Numbered from the stretch's first letter, positions 1 through 7,449 are shown. The stretch is 14,586 bases of DNA from Smithella sp. UBA2180 (GCA_002327415.1 DCVU01000065.1:6394-20979); one strand, 5' to 3'. Translations and numbers: made by a program. The notes: generated by a model not told the origin, from the letters alone.

Positions 1-890
1 CCGGCTTCTCTTTCCGGATGGGTCAAGAGCTCTTTGACATCATCGGCAATATCCTTTTCCATTTCGTTTAAAATACCTTCGGCTTTCGCCTTGGGCAAAT
101 CGCCCAAAAGGTCGGCCGCTTCGCTCATGGACATCTCTTCGATAATATCAGATGCATCGGCAGAGTTAAGATCATTAATCAAACTAACCTGAACCTTGGA
201 ATCGGTTTCTTCAAGAGTTTCTGCCGCAGTTTCGACATCAAGAGCCTGAAATACAGCGGCACGCTGTTTAATATCCATCTCTTCGAGAATATCAGCCAAA
301 TCGGCCGGATGGATTTTACCCAGCCTGTTTTGAGTAATATTTAAGCGCAGCAAGTCCGGCGTATGCACCGGCTGTACGAATTTCCACGAAATAAACTGAT
401 TGGGCAATTTATAGTCAAAAAGACTTTGCACAATTGCATCAAAGGGTTTAATCAAACCCATACGGCGGATCACTCCGCGAAAACCGACATCAACATGGAC
501 CAGATGCATTCCCTGATTTGTTTTTAAAAATTGGAGATCATTAACTCTCCTGATCTTGGCGCCATCCGTATCAACAACCTGCTTATCCAATAAGGCGTCC
601 TTAAGCAGAAGTTCCCCCTGCCGCAAATTAAGAGGAGATAATTCACTTGTTGAATGTATGGAAACGGATACATCACCATTAAAATCAATAACCTTTCCCC
701 ATGGAAGAAAAACTGGATTTTCTTTCTGGGCGGAACTGAATATTATTCCTGTAACTACCGGATATGGGTCAACAAATTCTGCGGCTAAATCGTATACCTT
801 ACCCAACGATTCTCCACCGCTTCCAATAATTTCTTTCCCCAGAATTCTGCTTAAAAACAAAAAACTCTGAGGTTCCTGATTTATATCCAT
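1..890 (-). CDS. PRC-barrel / MgtE N-terminal domain protein (partial, C-terminus outside window)
   Basis: The frame reads without a stop from ATG at 890 to the left window edge, giving 296 residues. A GGAGG Shine-Dalgarno sits six bases upstream of the ATG. Residues about 10-75 and 90-145 look like two PRC-barrel-type beta units (FLPWGKVIDF; DKQVVDTDGAKIRRVND). From about 193 the protein becomes the MgtE_N helical repeat (HPADLADILEEM, then LNSADASDIIEEM and DIADDVKELL). In Mg2+ transporters this superhelical domain is a cytosolic sensor in front of CBS domains and a membrane domain. In related deltaproteobacterial proteins, as I remember them, PRC-barrel and MgtE_N are followed by CBS domains without the transport domain, so whether this one is a transporter or a soluble regulator cannot be told here. 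The gene is divergent from the pyr operon. A TATAAA box (918-913, minus strand) lies just upstream but has only a poor -35. Confidence 0.85.
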   Translation of the reverse strand, partial: MDINQEPQSFLFLSRILGKEIIGSGGESLGKVYDLAAEFVDPYPVVTGIIFSSAQKENPVFLPWGKVIDFNGDVSVSIHSTSELSPLNLRQGELLLKDALLDKQVVDTDGAKIRRVNDLQFLKTNQGMHLVHVDVGFRGVIRRMGLIKPFDAIVQSLFDYKLPNQFISWKFVQPVHTPDLLRLNITQNRLGKIHPADLADILEEMDIKQRAAVFQALDVETAAETLEETDSKVQVSLINDLNSADASDIIEEMSMSEAADLLGDLPKAKAEGILNEMEKDIADDVKELLTHPEREA

Positions 891-966
891 ATTTTTTCCT
901 CCGGTTTTTTCGTTTATACCAGTTATTTTTTTTTAACGAAAGTTTTTTTGAATTATTTTTTTCATC

Positions 967-995
967 TTGACACTTAAATATCTTAGTTGTATAAG
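967..995 (+). promoter_or_regulatory. Sigma-70 type promoter of the pyr operon
   Basis: A perfect TTGACA (-35, 967-972) is followed after exactly 17 bases by TATAAG (-10, 990-995), five of six matches to consensus, in AT-rich DNA. Transcription would start near 1002, leaving a leader of about 130 nt before pyrR. It is the best promoter match I found in the window. Confidence 0.8.
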
Positions 996-1009
996 TAATT
1001 AAAATTCGC

Positions 1010-1042
1010 CCTTTTAATTTAATCCGGTGAGATTGAAAAAGG
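1010..1042 (+). promoter_or_regulatory. Putative PyrR-binding RNA hairpin (anti-antiterminator)
   Basis: The 14 bases at 1021-1034 (AATCCGGTGAGATT) match 13 of 14 positions of the PyrR-binding loop consensus ARUCCNGNGAGGYU known from Bacillus pyr attenuators. They can form an upper stem AATC/GATT closing a six-base loop. Flanking CCTTTT (1010-1015) and AAAAGG (1037-1042) can form a lower stem separated by an asymmetric internal loop, as in known PyrR hairpins. The AAAAGG arm can instead pair with CCTTTT (1079-1084) in the 5' arm of the terminator, so this hairpin and an antiterminator would exclude each other. PyrR with UMP would favour termination. Location directly upstream of pyrR supports the reading; the assignment is by eye. 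Confidence 0.72.
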
Positions 1043-1050
1043 AAGCTGTA

Positions 1051-1128
1051 ATGAAAAAAACATTCAAATATTATCAAGCCTTTTCCCTTCCGGGGAAAGG
1101 CTTTTTTTGTAATATTAACAGAGGTTGA
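1051..1128 (+). CDS. Possible 25-residue leader peptide of the pyr operon
   Basis: ATG at 1051 opens a 25-codon frame ending in TGA at 1126-1128, five bases before the pyrR ATG. AAGGA at 1039-1043 precedes the ATG by seven bases, a good ribosome-binding site. The peptide starts MKKTFKYYQAF and is rich in Lys and Phe. The attenuator terminator lies wholly inside the frame, as it does in the enterobacterial pyrL leader gene that controls pyrBI. The SD overlaps the 3' arm of the putative PyrR hairpin, so PyrR binding could also block its translation. Chance is a real alternative for so short a frame. Confidence 0.4.
   Translation: MKKTFKYYQAFSLPGKGFFCNINRG
1076..1108 (+). terminator. Intrinsic terminator / attenuator upstream of pyrR
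   Basis: Arms AAGCCTTTTCCC (1076-1087) and GGGGAAAGGCTT (1092-1103) form a 12-bp stem with one G-U pair and a TTCC loop. The stem is followed by an uninterrupted T run (T1102-T1108, the first two in the stem). It lies 25 bases before the pyrR start and after the promoter, so it must be conditional: it is the off switch of the leader. Bases 1079-1084 are shared with the proposed antiterminator pairing to 1037-1042. Confidence 0.88.
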
Positions 1129-1133
1129 CGCTT

Positions 1134-1676
1134 ATGTCGAAAAATATCAAAATAGTGATGGATAAAGAAGTGATTGAACGATGTCTTACCAGAATCGCTT
1201 ATGAAATTCTGGAAAAAAATAAAGGCATGCAAAATCTTGTTATTGTTGGAATAAGAACCGGAGGGGTTTATCTTGCCCAAAGGCTGCAGAAGAAAATGTC
1301 CGATATTGAAAATGGCAAGATTCCGCTGGGAATACTGGACATAACTCTCTACAGAGATGATATTTCCGCATCCAACAAGAAACCACAACTGGGAGAAACA
1401 AAAATAAATTTCTCTCTGGACGATAAGATAGTTATCCTCGTGGATGATGTTCTCTTTACAGGAAGAACCATCCGCGCGGCAATGGACGCCCTGATTGATT
1501 TTGGACGTCCCAAGATGATTCAATTGGCTGTCTTAATCGACCGTGGCCATCGCGAACTTCCTATAAGAGCCGACTTTGTCGGGAAGAATCTACCCTCTTC
1601 TCTCTGGGAAGCAGTCCGGGTTGACCTGGTGGAAAAAAACGGCGTGGATGAGGTCGTAATAGAAGAAGGAAACTAA
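1134..1676 (+). CDS. pyrR: PyrR, bifunctional pyrimidine operon attenuation protein / uracil phosphoribosyltransferase
   Basis: 180 residues, the usual PyrR length. The PRPP-binding signature of type I phosphoribosyltransferases is at about 101-113 (ILVDDVLFTGRT), and the PyrR-typical stretch DRGHRELPIRADFVGKNLPS follows at 136-155. PyrR binds pyr leader RNA in a UMP-dependent way to promote termination; many members also convert uracil and PRPP to UMP. ATG 1134 is chosen over the in-frame TTG at 1125 because AGAGG (1120-1124) is nine bases from the ATG but abuts the TTG, and because the protein then starts at the position usual for the family. First gene of pyrR-pyrB-pyrC; its own leader carries a PyrR-box match, which argues that RNA regulation is retained. 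Confidence 0.95.
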   Translation: MSKNIKIVMDKEVIERCLTRIAYEILEKNKGMQNLVIVGIRTGGVYLAQRLQKKMSDIENGKIPLGILDITLYRDDISASNKKPQLGETKINFSLDDKIVILVDDVLFTGRTIRAAMDALIDFGRPKMIQLAVLIDRGHRELPIRADFVGKNLPSSLWEAVRVDLVEKNGVDEVVIEEGN

Positions 1677-1694
1677 AACTATTTAAGGGCTGCT

Positions 1695-2621
1695 ATGAAA
1701 TTTGAAAGAAAAGACATTCTGGGAATAAAAGAACTTTCGGTTGATGAAATAAATCTCATTCTGGAAACAGCCGAATCTTTTCTGGAAATCTCCACCCGCA
1801 AAATAAAGAAAGTGCCGATACTGCGCGGCAAAACAATCATTAATCTGTTTTACGAAGCAAGTACCCGAACCAGAACATCCTTTGAAATAGCCGGCAAAAG
1901 ATTAAGCGCCGACACTATCAACATTTCAGCTTCCACCAGTTCCGTCGTCAAGGGAGAAACTCTTATTGACACCGCCCGCAATCTGGAAGCCATGAATCCC
2001 GATGTTATTGTTATCCGCCACAGCGCCTCCGGAGCTCCACACTTACTGGCCAGGCTGGTTAAACAGTCTATCATCAATGCCGGCGACGGTGCGCATGAGC
2101 ACCCCACACAAGCACTGCTGGACATGATGACGATTAAAGAACACAAAGGGAAAATCGCCGGATTAAACGTGGCAATAATCGGCGATATCGAACACAGCCG
2201 CGTCGCCCGTTCCAATATTTACGGCTTATCCAAAATGGGCGCTAATGTTGTTCTGGCCGGTCCGGCTACCATGCTGCCGCGCGATATCGAACAAATGGGT
2301 GTAAAAGTGTATAACAAGATTGAAGACGCTATTGAAGGTGTAGATGTAATAATGATGCTGCGTATTCAACTGGAGCGGCAGAAGCAATGCATCTTCCCGT
2401 CGCTGCGCGAATATTCCCAGCATTACTGCCTTAACCGCAATAATATCAAACTGGCAAAAAAAGATGTCATCGTCATGCATCCGGGACCAATCAACCGCGG
2501 CGTGGAAATATCGCCCGATATCGCCGACGATCCTTCCTGCTCGGTAATTCTCGATCAGGTAAATAAAGGCGTGGCCGTAAGAATGGCTCTGCTTTACCTG
2601 CTTACCGGAGGTGGTGAATGA
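1695..2621 (+). CDS. pyrB: Aspartate carbamoyltransferase catalytic chain
   Basis: 308 residues, full length for ATCase catalytic chains. It catalyses carbamoyl phosphate + L-aspartate to N-carbamoyl-L-aspartate, the committed step of pyrimidine synthesis. Visible active-site elements are the carbamoyl-phosphate loop S56-T-R-T-R60, K86 (SSVVKGET), R108-H109, and H136-P-T-Q139. The aspartate-domain motif RIQLERQ and the C-terminal [11 protein letters not shown] are also present. AAGGG (1685-1689) is five bases before the ATG. It follows pyrR by 18 bp and overlaps pyrC by four bases (ATGA), so the three genes are one transcript with coupled translation of pyrB and pyrC. No pyrI regulatory chain gene is seen, so control is likely through the leader rather than allosteric. 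Confidence 0.96.
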   Translation: MKFERKDILGIKELSVDEINLILETAESFLEISTRKIKKVPILRGKTIINLFYEASTRTRTSFEIAGKRLSADTINISASTSSVVKGETLIDTARNLEAMNPDVIVIRHSASGAPHLLARLVKQSIINAGDGAHEHPTQALLDMMTIKEHKGKIAGLNVAIIGDIEHSRVARSNIYGLSKMGANVVLAGPATMLPRDIEQMGVKVYNKIEDAIEGVDVIMMLRIQLERQKQCIFPSLREYSQHYCLNRNNIKLAKKDVIVMHPGPINRGVEISPDIADDPSCSVILDQVNKGVAVRMALLYLLTGGGE

Positions 2622-3916
2622 AGATATTATTAACCGGCGCGAGAATAATAGATCCCGCACAAAACATAGACTCCCGAATGGATGTTTTTTTGGAAGACGG
2701 TAAAATTGCCAAAAAAGGTGCAAATCTCTCCAAGTCATTAAAATCAAAAGATTCAGAAAAAACAACAAAGATTATTGATCTGGCAGGAATGATTCTTGTT
2801 CCCGGTCTGATTGATATGCATACACATCTGCGCGAACCGGGTTTCGAATACAAAGAAACCATCGCCTCAGGCTCCGCCGCCGCTGTCGCCGGAGGATTTA
2901 CTTCCATTGCCTGCATGCCCAATACCAATCCGATCAACGATAACCGCTCCATTACCGAATTTATCAGAAGAAAAGCGGCAGAGGCCGCGCTGGCCAACGT
3001 TTACCCGATAGGCGCCATCAGTAAGGGTTCAGCAGGCTCCCAATTAACTGAATTTTGGGATCTCAAAGAAGCGGGAATAATCGCTCTTTCCGATGATGGC
3101 AAACCCGTAATGGACGCCGCCTTGATGCGCCGGGCGATGGAATATGCCTACTCACTGGGACTACCTGTTATTTCGCATTGTGAAGATACAAATCTTTCCG
3201 GAGCCGGTTTAATGAATGAAGGTTATTATTCCACGATTTTGGGATTGAGCGGCATACCTGGAATTGCGGAAGAAGCAATGGTGGCCCGCGATATATTAAT
3301 CGCCGAATTCACCAATACCTGTGTCCACATCGCGCATGTCAGTACAGCCGGTTCCGTTCGACTGATTCGAGAGGCTAAAAAAAGAGGCTTGAAAGTCACG
3401 GCGGAAACCGCGCCCCACTATTTTACGCTGACTGACGAATCACTGCAGAGCTACGATACCAATTTTAAAGTCAATCCGCCATTGAGAAGCGAACAGGACG
3501 TCGCGGCAATTAAAGAAGGCCTTTCCGATGGAACGATTGATGTCATTGCCTGTGACCATGCTCCTCACGGACGCACGGATAAAGAGGTGGAGTTCGAATA
3601 TGCCGCCAATGGAATAAGCGGATTGGAAACTTCGCTGGCGCTGAGTTTGAAACTTATCCACGACAAGATATTGGGATGGCCGGAGTTAATCGCTATAATG
3701 AGCGTTAATCCGGCGAGCATCCTGAATTTACCGAAAGGAACGCTGGAGACAGGCGCGGATGCCGATATCACCGTAATTGATCCGCTGCTTAAATGGACTG
3801 TTGATGTGCAGGCGTTTCGCTCACGCGGGAAAAACTCTCCGTTTAATGGACGTCAAATGCAGGGCAAGGCCATTATGACCATTATCGGCGGAGAAATAAA
3901 ATACGATGGTCAATGA
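2618..3916 (+). CDS. pyrC: Dihydroorotase (class I)
   Basis: 432 residues. It cyclises N-carbamoyl-L-aspartate to L-dihydroorotate. The amidohydrolase metal motif D66-M-H68-T-H70-L-R-E-P-G is in the N-terminal part. Further visible elements are SDDGKPV (about 155-161), H187-C-E-D, H240 in AHVSTAG, and CDHAPHG (C312, D313, H314). These match class I (Bacillus/Aquifex type) enzymes, in which Asp takes the place of the carboxylated Lys. Translation starts inside the pyrB stop (ATGA), with GGAGGTGG just upstream as ribosome-binding site. A small frame and then recO follow, so the transcript may extend beyond pyrC. Confidence 0.96.
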   Translation: MKILLTGARIIDPAQNIDSRMDVFLEDGKIAKKGANLSKSLKSKDSEKTTKIIDLAGMILVPGLIDMHTHLREPGFEYKETIASGSAAAVAGGFTSIACMPNTNPINDNRSITEFIRRKAAEAALANVYPIGAISKGSAGSQLTEFWDLKEAGIIALSDDGKPVMDAALMRRAMEYAYSLGLPVISHCEDTNLSGAGLMNEGYYSTILGLSGIPGIAEEAMVARDILIAEFTNTCVHIAHVSTAGSVRLIREAKKRGLKVTAETAPHYFTLTDESLQSYDTNFKVNPPLRSEQDVAAIKEGLSDGTIDVIACDHAPHGRTDKEVEFEYAANGISGLETSLALSLKLIHDKILGWPELIAIMSVNPASILNLPKGTLETGADADITVIDPLLKWTVDVQAFRSRGKNSPFNGRQMQGKAIMTIIGGEIKYDGQ

Positions 3917-4112
3917 ACAAATATTATTATTTGTCATTCCCCGGCCTGGAGACTGTGACAAAATAGGAAAAAACGTCTTTCCATATCCTCCGCTGGCGGA
4001 GGTGTCACGCAGTGACGGAGGTGGACATTATAGTATTGATGGTGGAACCGTTGCACTTGTTCCACCCTACGAATCTGAGCGTGGTTATTTTATGAAGATG
4101 AAAATAATATGA
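3906..4112 (+). CDS. Small bridging ORF between pyrC and recO, probably repeat-derived
   Basis: A 68-codon frame starts at ATG 3906 inside the 3' end of pyrC (11-bp overlap) and ends in TGA overlapping the recO ATG by four bases. GGAG lies 11 bases before the ATG, so any initiation would be weak or coupled. The middle of the peptide (PPLAEVSRSDGGG) is simply the translation of the palindromic repeat below, and nothing resembles a known family. It may be a non-functional frame that carries ribosomes across the spacer to recO, whose own Shine-Dalgarno is poor. It may equally be an accident of the repeat insertion. Confidence 0.25.
   Translation: MVNEQILLFVIPRPGDCDKIGKNVFPYPPLAEVSRSDGGGHYSIDGGTVALVPPYESERGYFMKMKII
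3987..4066 (+). repeat. Cluster of three small palindromes in the pyrC-recO spacer
   Basis: Three consecutive inverted repeats are visible. CCTCCGC (3987-3993) pairs with GCGGAGG (3996-4002) over a TG loop. GTCAC (4004-4008) pairs with GTGAC (4012-4016). GGTGGAAC (4041-4048) pairs perfectly with GTTCCACC (4059-4066) over ten bases. CGGAGGTG is also directly repeated (3997-4004, 4016-4023). No T run follows any stem, so these are not typical intrinsic terminators. The style is that of dispersed REP-like intergenic repeats. Confidence 0.7.
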
Positions 4113-4882
4113 GTACCAGAGAAAGCCACAAAACCACCGGATTCGTTCTACGTACCTTAAACTACGGTGAATCGGATTTAATTGTAACCTTCTATAGCCA
4201 TGATTTCGGGAAGCTCAAGGGAATTGCCAAAGGCGCCAAAAGAAGCAAAAAAAGATTTGCCAATGTCTTTGAACCTTTCTCCCTGACGAACATCATCTTT
4301 ACCCGCAAAAACCGTGACATGCTTGCCTTCATTGAATCCTGCGATATCATTGACCACCATCACGCCATTCGTCAGGATATGGAAAAGACATTGATTGCCT
4401 CTTACTTTATTGACCTTACGGATCACTTCAGCCCGGAAGGAAAAAAGAATGAAAAAGTATTTCAGCTCCTGCAGGATTTTTTGCTGATGCTGGGCAGAGA
4501 AAAGGCTTCCGATGCCGCTGTGCGCTTTTTCGAAATGCGCCTGCTGAAATTAGCGGGGTTTGAACCGGCACTCGATCATTGCATCGTTTGTAAAACTCCG
4601 GTGACCAATGGCAACTCTTATTATTTTCATGCCAGCGAGGGAGGAATCAAATGCGGCGCTTGCGCCAAACCTCAGAGATATGAACAGCCGATTTCCGCGG
4701 GAACCGTGCGGACATTGCTTTTGGGAAAAGATATGGATATTGATAAAATCAAACTCATCACGCTCACCGATTCTCTGGCCATGGAATCGCGCAGTATCCT
4801 CACCGGCTTTATCGTGCACGTTCTGGGACGCGAAGTAAAATCGCTCAAAGTCATGGAACAGGTGCGCAAGCTCTGCACATGA
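4109..4882 (+). CDS. recO: DNA repair protein RecO
   Basis: 257 residues. RecO loads RecA on SSB-coated single strands together with RecR (and RecF) and anneals complementary strands. The N-terminal OB-fold starts with TTGFVLRTLNYGESDLIVTF and continues to about residue 80 (GKLKGIAKGAKRSKKRF is the typical basic stretch). A helical domain follows. The zinc finger is present with Cys158, Cys161, Cys182 and Cys185 (CIVC...CGAC). No good Shine-Dalgarno is seen (GAAG at 4094 is 11 bases away), but the ATG overlaps the stop of the small upstream frame. Same strand as the pyr genes and probably co-transcribed, although the spacer is 192 bp. Confidence 0.93.
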   Translation: MSTRESHKTTGFVLRTLNYGESDLIVTFYSHDFGKLKGIAKGAKRSKKRFANVFEPFSLTNIIFTRKNRDMLAFIESCDIIDHHHAIRQDMEKTLIASYFIDLTDHFSPEGKKNEKVFQLLQDFLLMLGREKASDAAVRFFEMRLLKLAGFEPALDHCIVCKTPVTNGNSYYFHASEGGIKCGACAKPQRYEQPISAGTVRTLLLGKDMDIDKIKLITLTDSLAMESRSILTGFIVHVLGREVKSLKVMEQVRKLCT

Positions 4883-4913
4883 TATTTTTCACACTTGCTT
4901 AAATAGATATTCT

Positions 4914-5861
4914 TTACAACTTTTTTAATTTTTGTCTTAAGTCTTTTAGAGCCATGTTTAAATTATTGGCAAAGGATTTATTTGTCTGATGTTTTTTATC
5001 GAATTCTTTGATTTCAGCCCAAAAATCCATAAAAATTTTCCCTCTACGTATAAAATTAAATAACATTATCAGGTTTAATTCTGCGATATTGGTTGTTAAT
5101 TTACCTCGCACATTTCCTGCTATTGCCGAAATATACAAATAGCTTTCACCGCATTGATTAGAAAGATCCATATATTTTTCTTCATCAACATAATTCAAAT
5201 AATGTTTTAAATAATCTGAATTGCTAATATCTATAGTTGGAAGCAAAATCCACATTTTGCCAGCAACTTTTCTAACTGACTCATTTATCTTTTCAAGCTG
5301 CTCAAATGCATTCAGGGTTGCAAATAGAATCAGCGAGTATCTCCCATACAATTGAAATGCCCTACTTTGCAACGATGAAAGTTCTTGTCGCTCTGAACGA
5401 AACTTTTCTGTTTGAGACAAAACAAATTTTATATTTGAATAGATTTCATTGACATCCGCATTACTTTTAATTCTTGATAATATTTTTAGATTTGTATCAG
5501 TATAAATTTTTAATGAATTAATTATTTCATTAATTCTTGTATAAATTGTATCAATATCATTTGATGCTTGCACTCTTATATTGGCAACCAATTGATCCTT
5601 CCAATTTTTTGTTGCACTTTGAAAAGCAATTATGAATCCAATGACAGTTACCAAAGATGATAAAAATAGTGATTGTAAGGTATCAGACTGTTCCGAGAAC
5701 CAGACTATCAGATCGTTTAATTTAAATGGTTGGACACCATTAACATATGGAGAAATATAATAAATGCTTACAAATAAAATAAAAATGCCATAAATATTAG
5801 CAGTAAAAAATCGAACAATTAACCTCAGCAAGATACCCACAAATAATAAATATTTTTTCAT
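4914..5861 (-). CDS. Unrecognised two-TM membrane protein with helical cytosolic region
   Basis: 315 residues from ATG 5861; an in-frame TTG at 5879 would add six residues but has no ribosome-binding site, and the ATG itself has only a weak one. I do not recognise a family. A hydrophobic N-terminus (4-18) is followed by two probable membrane segments, about 20-40 (IYGIFILFVSIYYISPYV) and 62-82 (LFLSSLVTVIGFIIAF). The rest is polar, probably helical, and ends in a basic tail (KDLRQKLKKL). The gene is clearly more AT-rich than pyr, recO or the U32 gene around it, and lies in opposite orientation to both neighbours, ending 31 bp from the recO stop. This suggests recent acquisition. The layout (two TM then a long helical domain) resembles some accessory and phage-defence membrane proteins, but nothing specific supports that role. 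Confidence 0.72.
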   Translation of the reverse strand: MKKYLLFVGILLRLIVRFFTANIYGIFILFVSIYYISPYVNGVQPFKLNDLIVWFSEQSDTLQSLFLSSLVTVIGFIIAFQSATKNWKDQLVANIRVQASNDIDTIYTRINEIINSLKIYTDTNLKILSRIKSNADVNEIYSNIKFVLSQTEKFRSERQELSSLQSRAFQLYGRYSLILFATLNAFEQLEKINESVRKVAGKMWILLPTIDISNSDYLKHYLNYVDEEKYMDLSNQCGESYLYISAIAGNVRGKLTTNIAELNLIMLFNFIRRGKIFMDFWAEIKEFDKKHQTNKSFANNLNMALKDLRQKLKKL

Positions 5862-5959
5862 TCTACTCACACCGGGCAAATAATATATAAACTTCGTTTT
5901 TTGATTATTTTAATTATTTTCATAACACAGATTATTTTCTATTCAAAGGGAATTATAGC

Positions 5960-6082
5960 ATGATTACAAAGGAATACCTGTTTATATCATTTCGGATATT
6001 AAAGGTTGTATTAATCTCGAAACGCTACGCTATCTGGATAATTCGACTTGCAAGTTTCAGTGCACTTTATTTTGAAATATGA
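5960..6082 (+). CDS. Possible 40-residue small ORF
   Basis: ATG at 5960 with AAAGGG nine bases upstream opens 40 codons ending in TGA at 6080-6082. The peptide mixes hydrophobic and basic residues (ILKVVLISKRYAIWIIRLA). No family is recognised. It lies in the 295-bp spacer between the AT-rich membrane gene and the U32 gene and could be a remnant of the same insertion or a chance frame. Confidence 0.18.
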   Translation: MITKEYLFISFRILKVVLISKRYAIWIIRLASFSALYFEI

Positions 6083-6097
6083 GTCTCATTAATAGTT

Positions 6098-6126
6098 TTG
6101 TGTCAGGTCAATTTTTTTGCTAAGAT
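6098..6126 (+). promoter_or_regulatory. Weak candidate promoter of the U32 gene
   Basis: TTGTGT (6098-6103) and TAAGAT (6121-6126) are 17 bases apart and would start transcription about 25 bases before the ATG at 6157. Each box matches consensus only partly. The gene needs its own promoter because the upstream gene points the other way. Confidence 0.3.
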
Positions 6127-6156
6127 AGTTTGCAGTAAATATTTGAAAGGTTTTAA

Positions 6157-7371
6157 ATGAAAAAATCGGAGTTATTGATTCCCGCAGGCAATCTGGAAAA
6201 ATTACGAACCGCTTTGCTCTATGGAGCTGACGCCGTATATGTCGGCGTGGGGGGATTAAGCCTGAGAGCGGATTCGGCAGAAATGACCATTGCCGATTTA
6301 GCCGCGGGCGTGAATGAAGCGCACGCTAAAAACGTTAAAGTCTACGCGGCGGCCAATACATTTGCCCGTAATGCTGATCTGAAACAGGCAAAGAAAATAA
6401 TTCCCGAACTTGCCGCAATCGGCGTTGACGCGCTGATTATCAGCGAGCCGGGAATGCTGAGGCTGATGCAAAGTTTAGCGCCGCAGTTGCCTGTGCACTT
6501 GAGCACTCAGGCAAATACCACAAATGTTGAAGCAGTTCGTTTCTGGCGCGATCAGGGTGTGCGGCGAATTATTCTGGCGCGGGAACTGAATCTGAAAGAA
6601 GTAGGAGAAATTGCCAAGGCCGTTCCCGAAATGGATCTGGAAATTTTCATCCACGGCGCTATGTGTATGGCCTACTCGGGACGCTGTTATTTGTCGGCAT
6701 TCCGCAATCGCAGGAGCGCCAATGAAGGCGATTGCAGTCAGCCCTGCCGCTGGGAATATTTGCTTCATGAATCAACAAGACCATCCGATCCGTTTATTAT
6801 TGAGGAAGACGAACGCTACAGTTATTTATTGAGTTCCAAGGATTTGTGCCTCATTGAATATCTGCCGGAGATATTGGCATCCGGCGTTACAAGTCTCAAA
6901 ATTGAAGGCCGGATGAAGTCAGCTTATTATGTGGCTGTAGTTACCCGAACATACCGTCAGGCATTGGACGCGCTAACGCGACAAAAAGAAAAATATAAAT
7001 GCAAGTCGGAATGGATAGATGAACTCTCGAAAATTTCCAACCGCGGCTACACCACCGGATTTGCCTTTGCTGAAGATAAAATAAATGAAACCAATCCGGA
7101 GATTAAATATATTCAGACTCACGAACCGGTGGGAATAGTATTGCAGTATGATTCCGTCAAAAAGATGATGCTTATAGGTGTTCGCAATCATCTGGCCGCA
7201 GGAGATGAAGTAGAACTGCTATTGCCTGATGATACAATCCAAATAGATACGCGCACTTTAGTTGATACAAACGGGAAACCTGTTAAAAAAGCCAATAATG
7301 ATAATCAGATTTATCTACCTCTGGAGCGGGAAGCGCCTGTAGGCGCTGTGCTTCGCCAAAGAGTAAAATAA
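6157..7371 (+). CDS. U32 family (peptidase U32 / RNA hydroxylation) Fe-S protein
   Basis: 404 residues. The start (ELLIPAGNLEKLRTALLYGADAVYVG) is the typical U32 TIM-barrel opening, and the family signature EIFIHGAMCMAYSGRCYLS lies at 162-180. Cysteines C170, C177, C193 and C231, with C197 in GDCSQPCR, fit the [4Fe-4S] ligands of U32 proteins. The 'collagenase' label of this family is historical. Characterised members TrhP (YegQ) and RlhA hydroxylate tRNA U34 and 23S rRNA C2501, using prephenate-derived chemistry, while UbiU/UbiV hydroxylate ubiquinone precursors without oxygen. Length and the GDCxQPCRW motif favour the TrhP/YrrO branch, but subgroup cannot be fixed by eye. GAAAGG lies seven bases before the ATG. 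It appears to be a single-gene unit. Confidence 0.9.
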   Translation: MKKSELLIPAGNLEKLRTALLYGADAVYVGVGGLSLRADSAEMTIADLAAGVNEAHAKNVKVYAAANTFARNADLKQAKKIIPELAAIGVDALIISEPGMLRLMQSLAPQLPVHLSTQANTTNVEAVRFWRDQGVRRIILARELNLKEVGEIAKAVPEMDLEIFIHGAMCMAYSGRCYLSAFRNRRSANEGDCSQPCRWEYLLHESTRPSDPFIIEEDERYSYLLSSKDLCLIEYLPEILASGVTSLKIEGRMKSAYYVAVVTRTYRQALDALTRQKEKYKCKSEWIDELSKISNRGYTTGFAFAEDKINETNPEIKYIQTHEPVGIVLQYDSVKKMMLIGVRNHLAAGDEVELLLPDDTIQIDTRTLVDTNGKPVKKANNDNQIYLPLEREAPVGAVLRQRVK

Positions 7372-7420
7372 CCCTCTTTTTATCACCGGAATCAAGGGTA
7401 TGAACCCCGCGAAAAATTTC

Positions 7421-7449
7421 TTGACATTAGTTTGAGAATCGGTTATTGG
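7421..7449 (+). promoter_or_regulatory. Candidate promoter of the GntR-G3PDH operon
   Basis: A perfect TTGACA (7421-7426) is followed at 17 bases by TATTGG (7444-7449), a weak -10. Its -10 region overlaps the palindrome at 7447-7457, as expected of a repressed promoter. The predicted start near 7456 leaves about 50 nt of leader before the ATG at 7506. Confidence 0.45.

Noticed and set aside
799..1077. 92-codon minus-strand ORF upstream of and overlapping the MgtE_N gene
   Set aside because: It overlaps the MgtE_N coding frame in another frame and crosses the pyr promoter and leader; it is Lys/Asn/Phe-rich as expected of AT-rich noncoding DNA.
1074..1523. 149-codon minus-strand ORF across the terminator and pyrR
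   Set aside because: Antisense to pyrR, whose frame has clear family motifs; the peptide begins in the pyr gene body and runs through the attenuator hairpin, with no ribosome-binding site or recognisable domain.
1850..2768. Two minus-strand ORFs of 121 and 180 codons opposite pyrB and the start of pyrC
   Set aside because: Shadows of strongly conserved genes on the plus strand; no domain and no start signals.
7371..7400. ACCCT/AGGGT hairpin after the U32 gene as a terminator
   Set aside because: Only a five-base stem with a 20-base loop and no T run after it; a T run lies in the loop instead.
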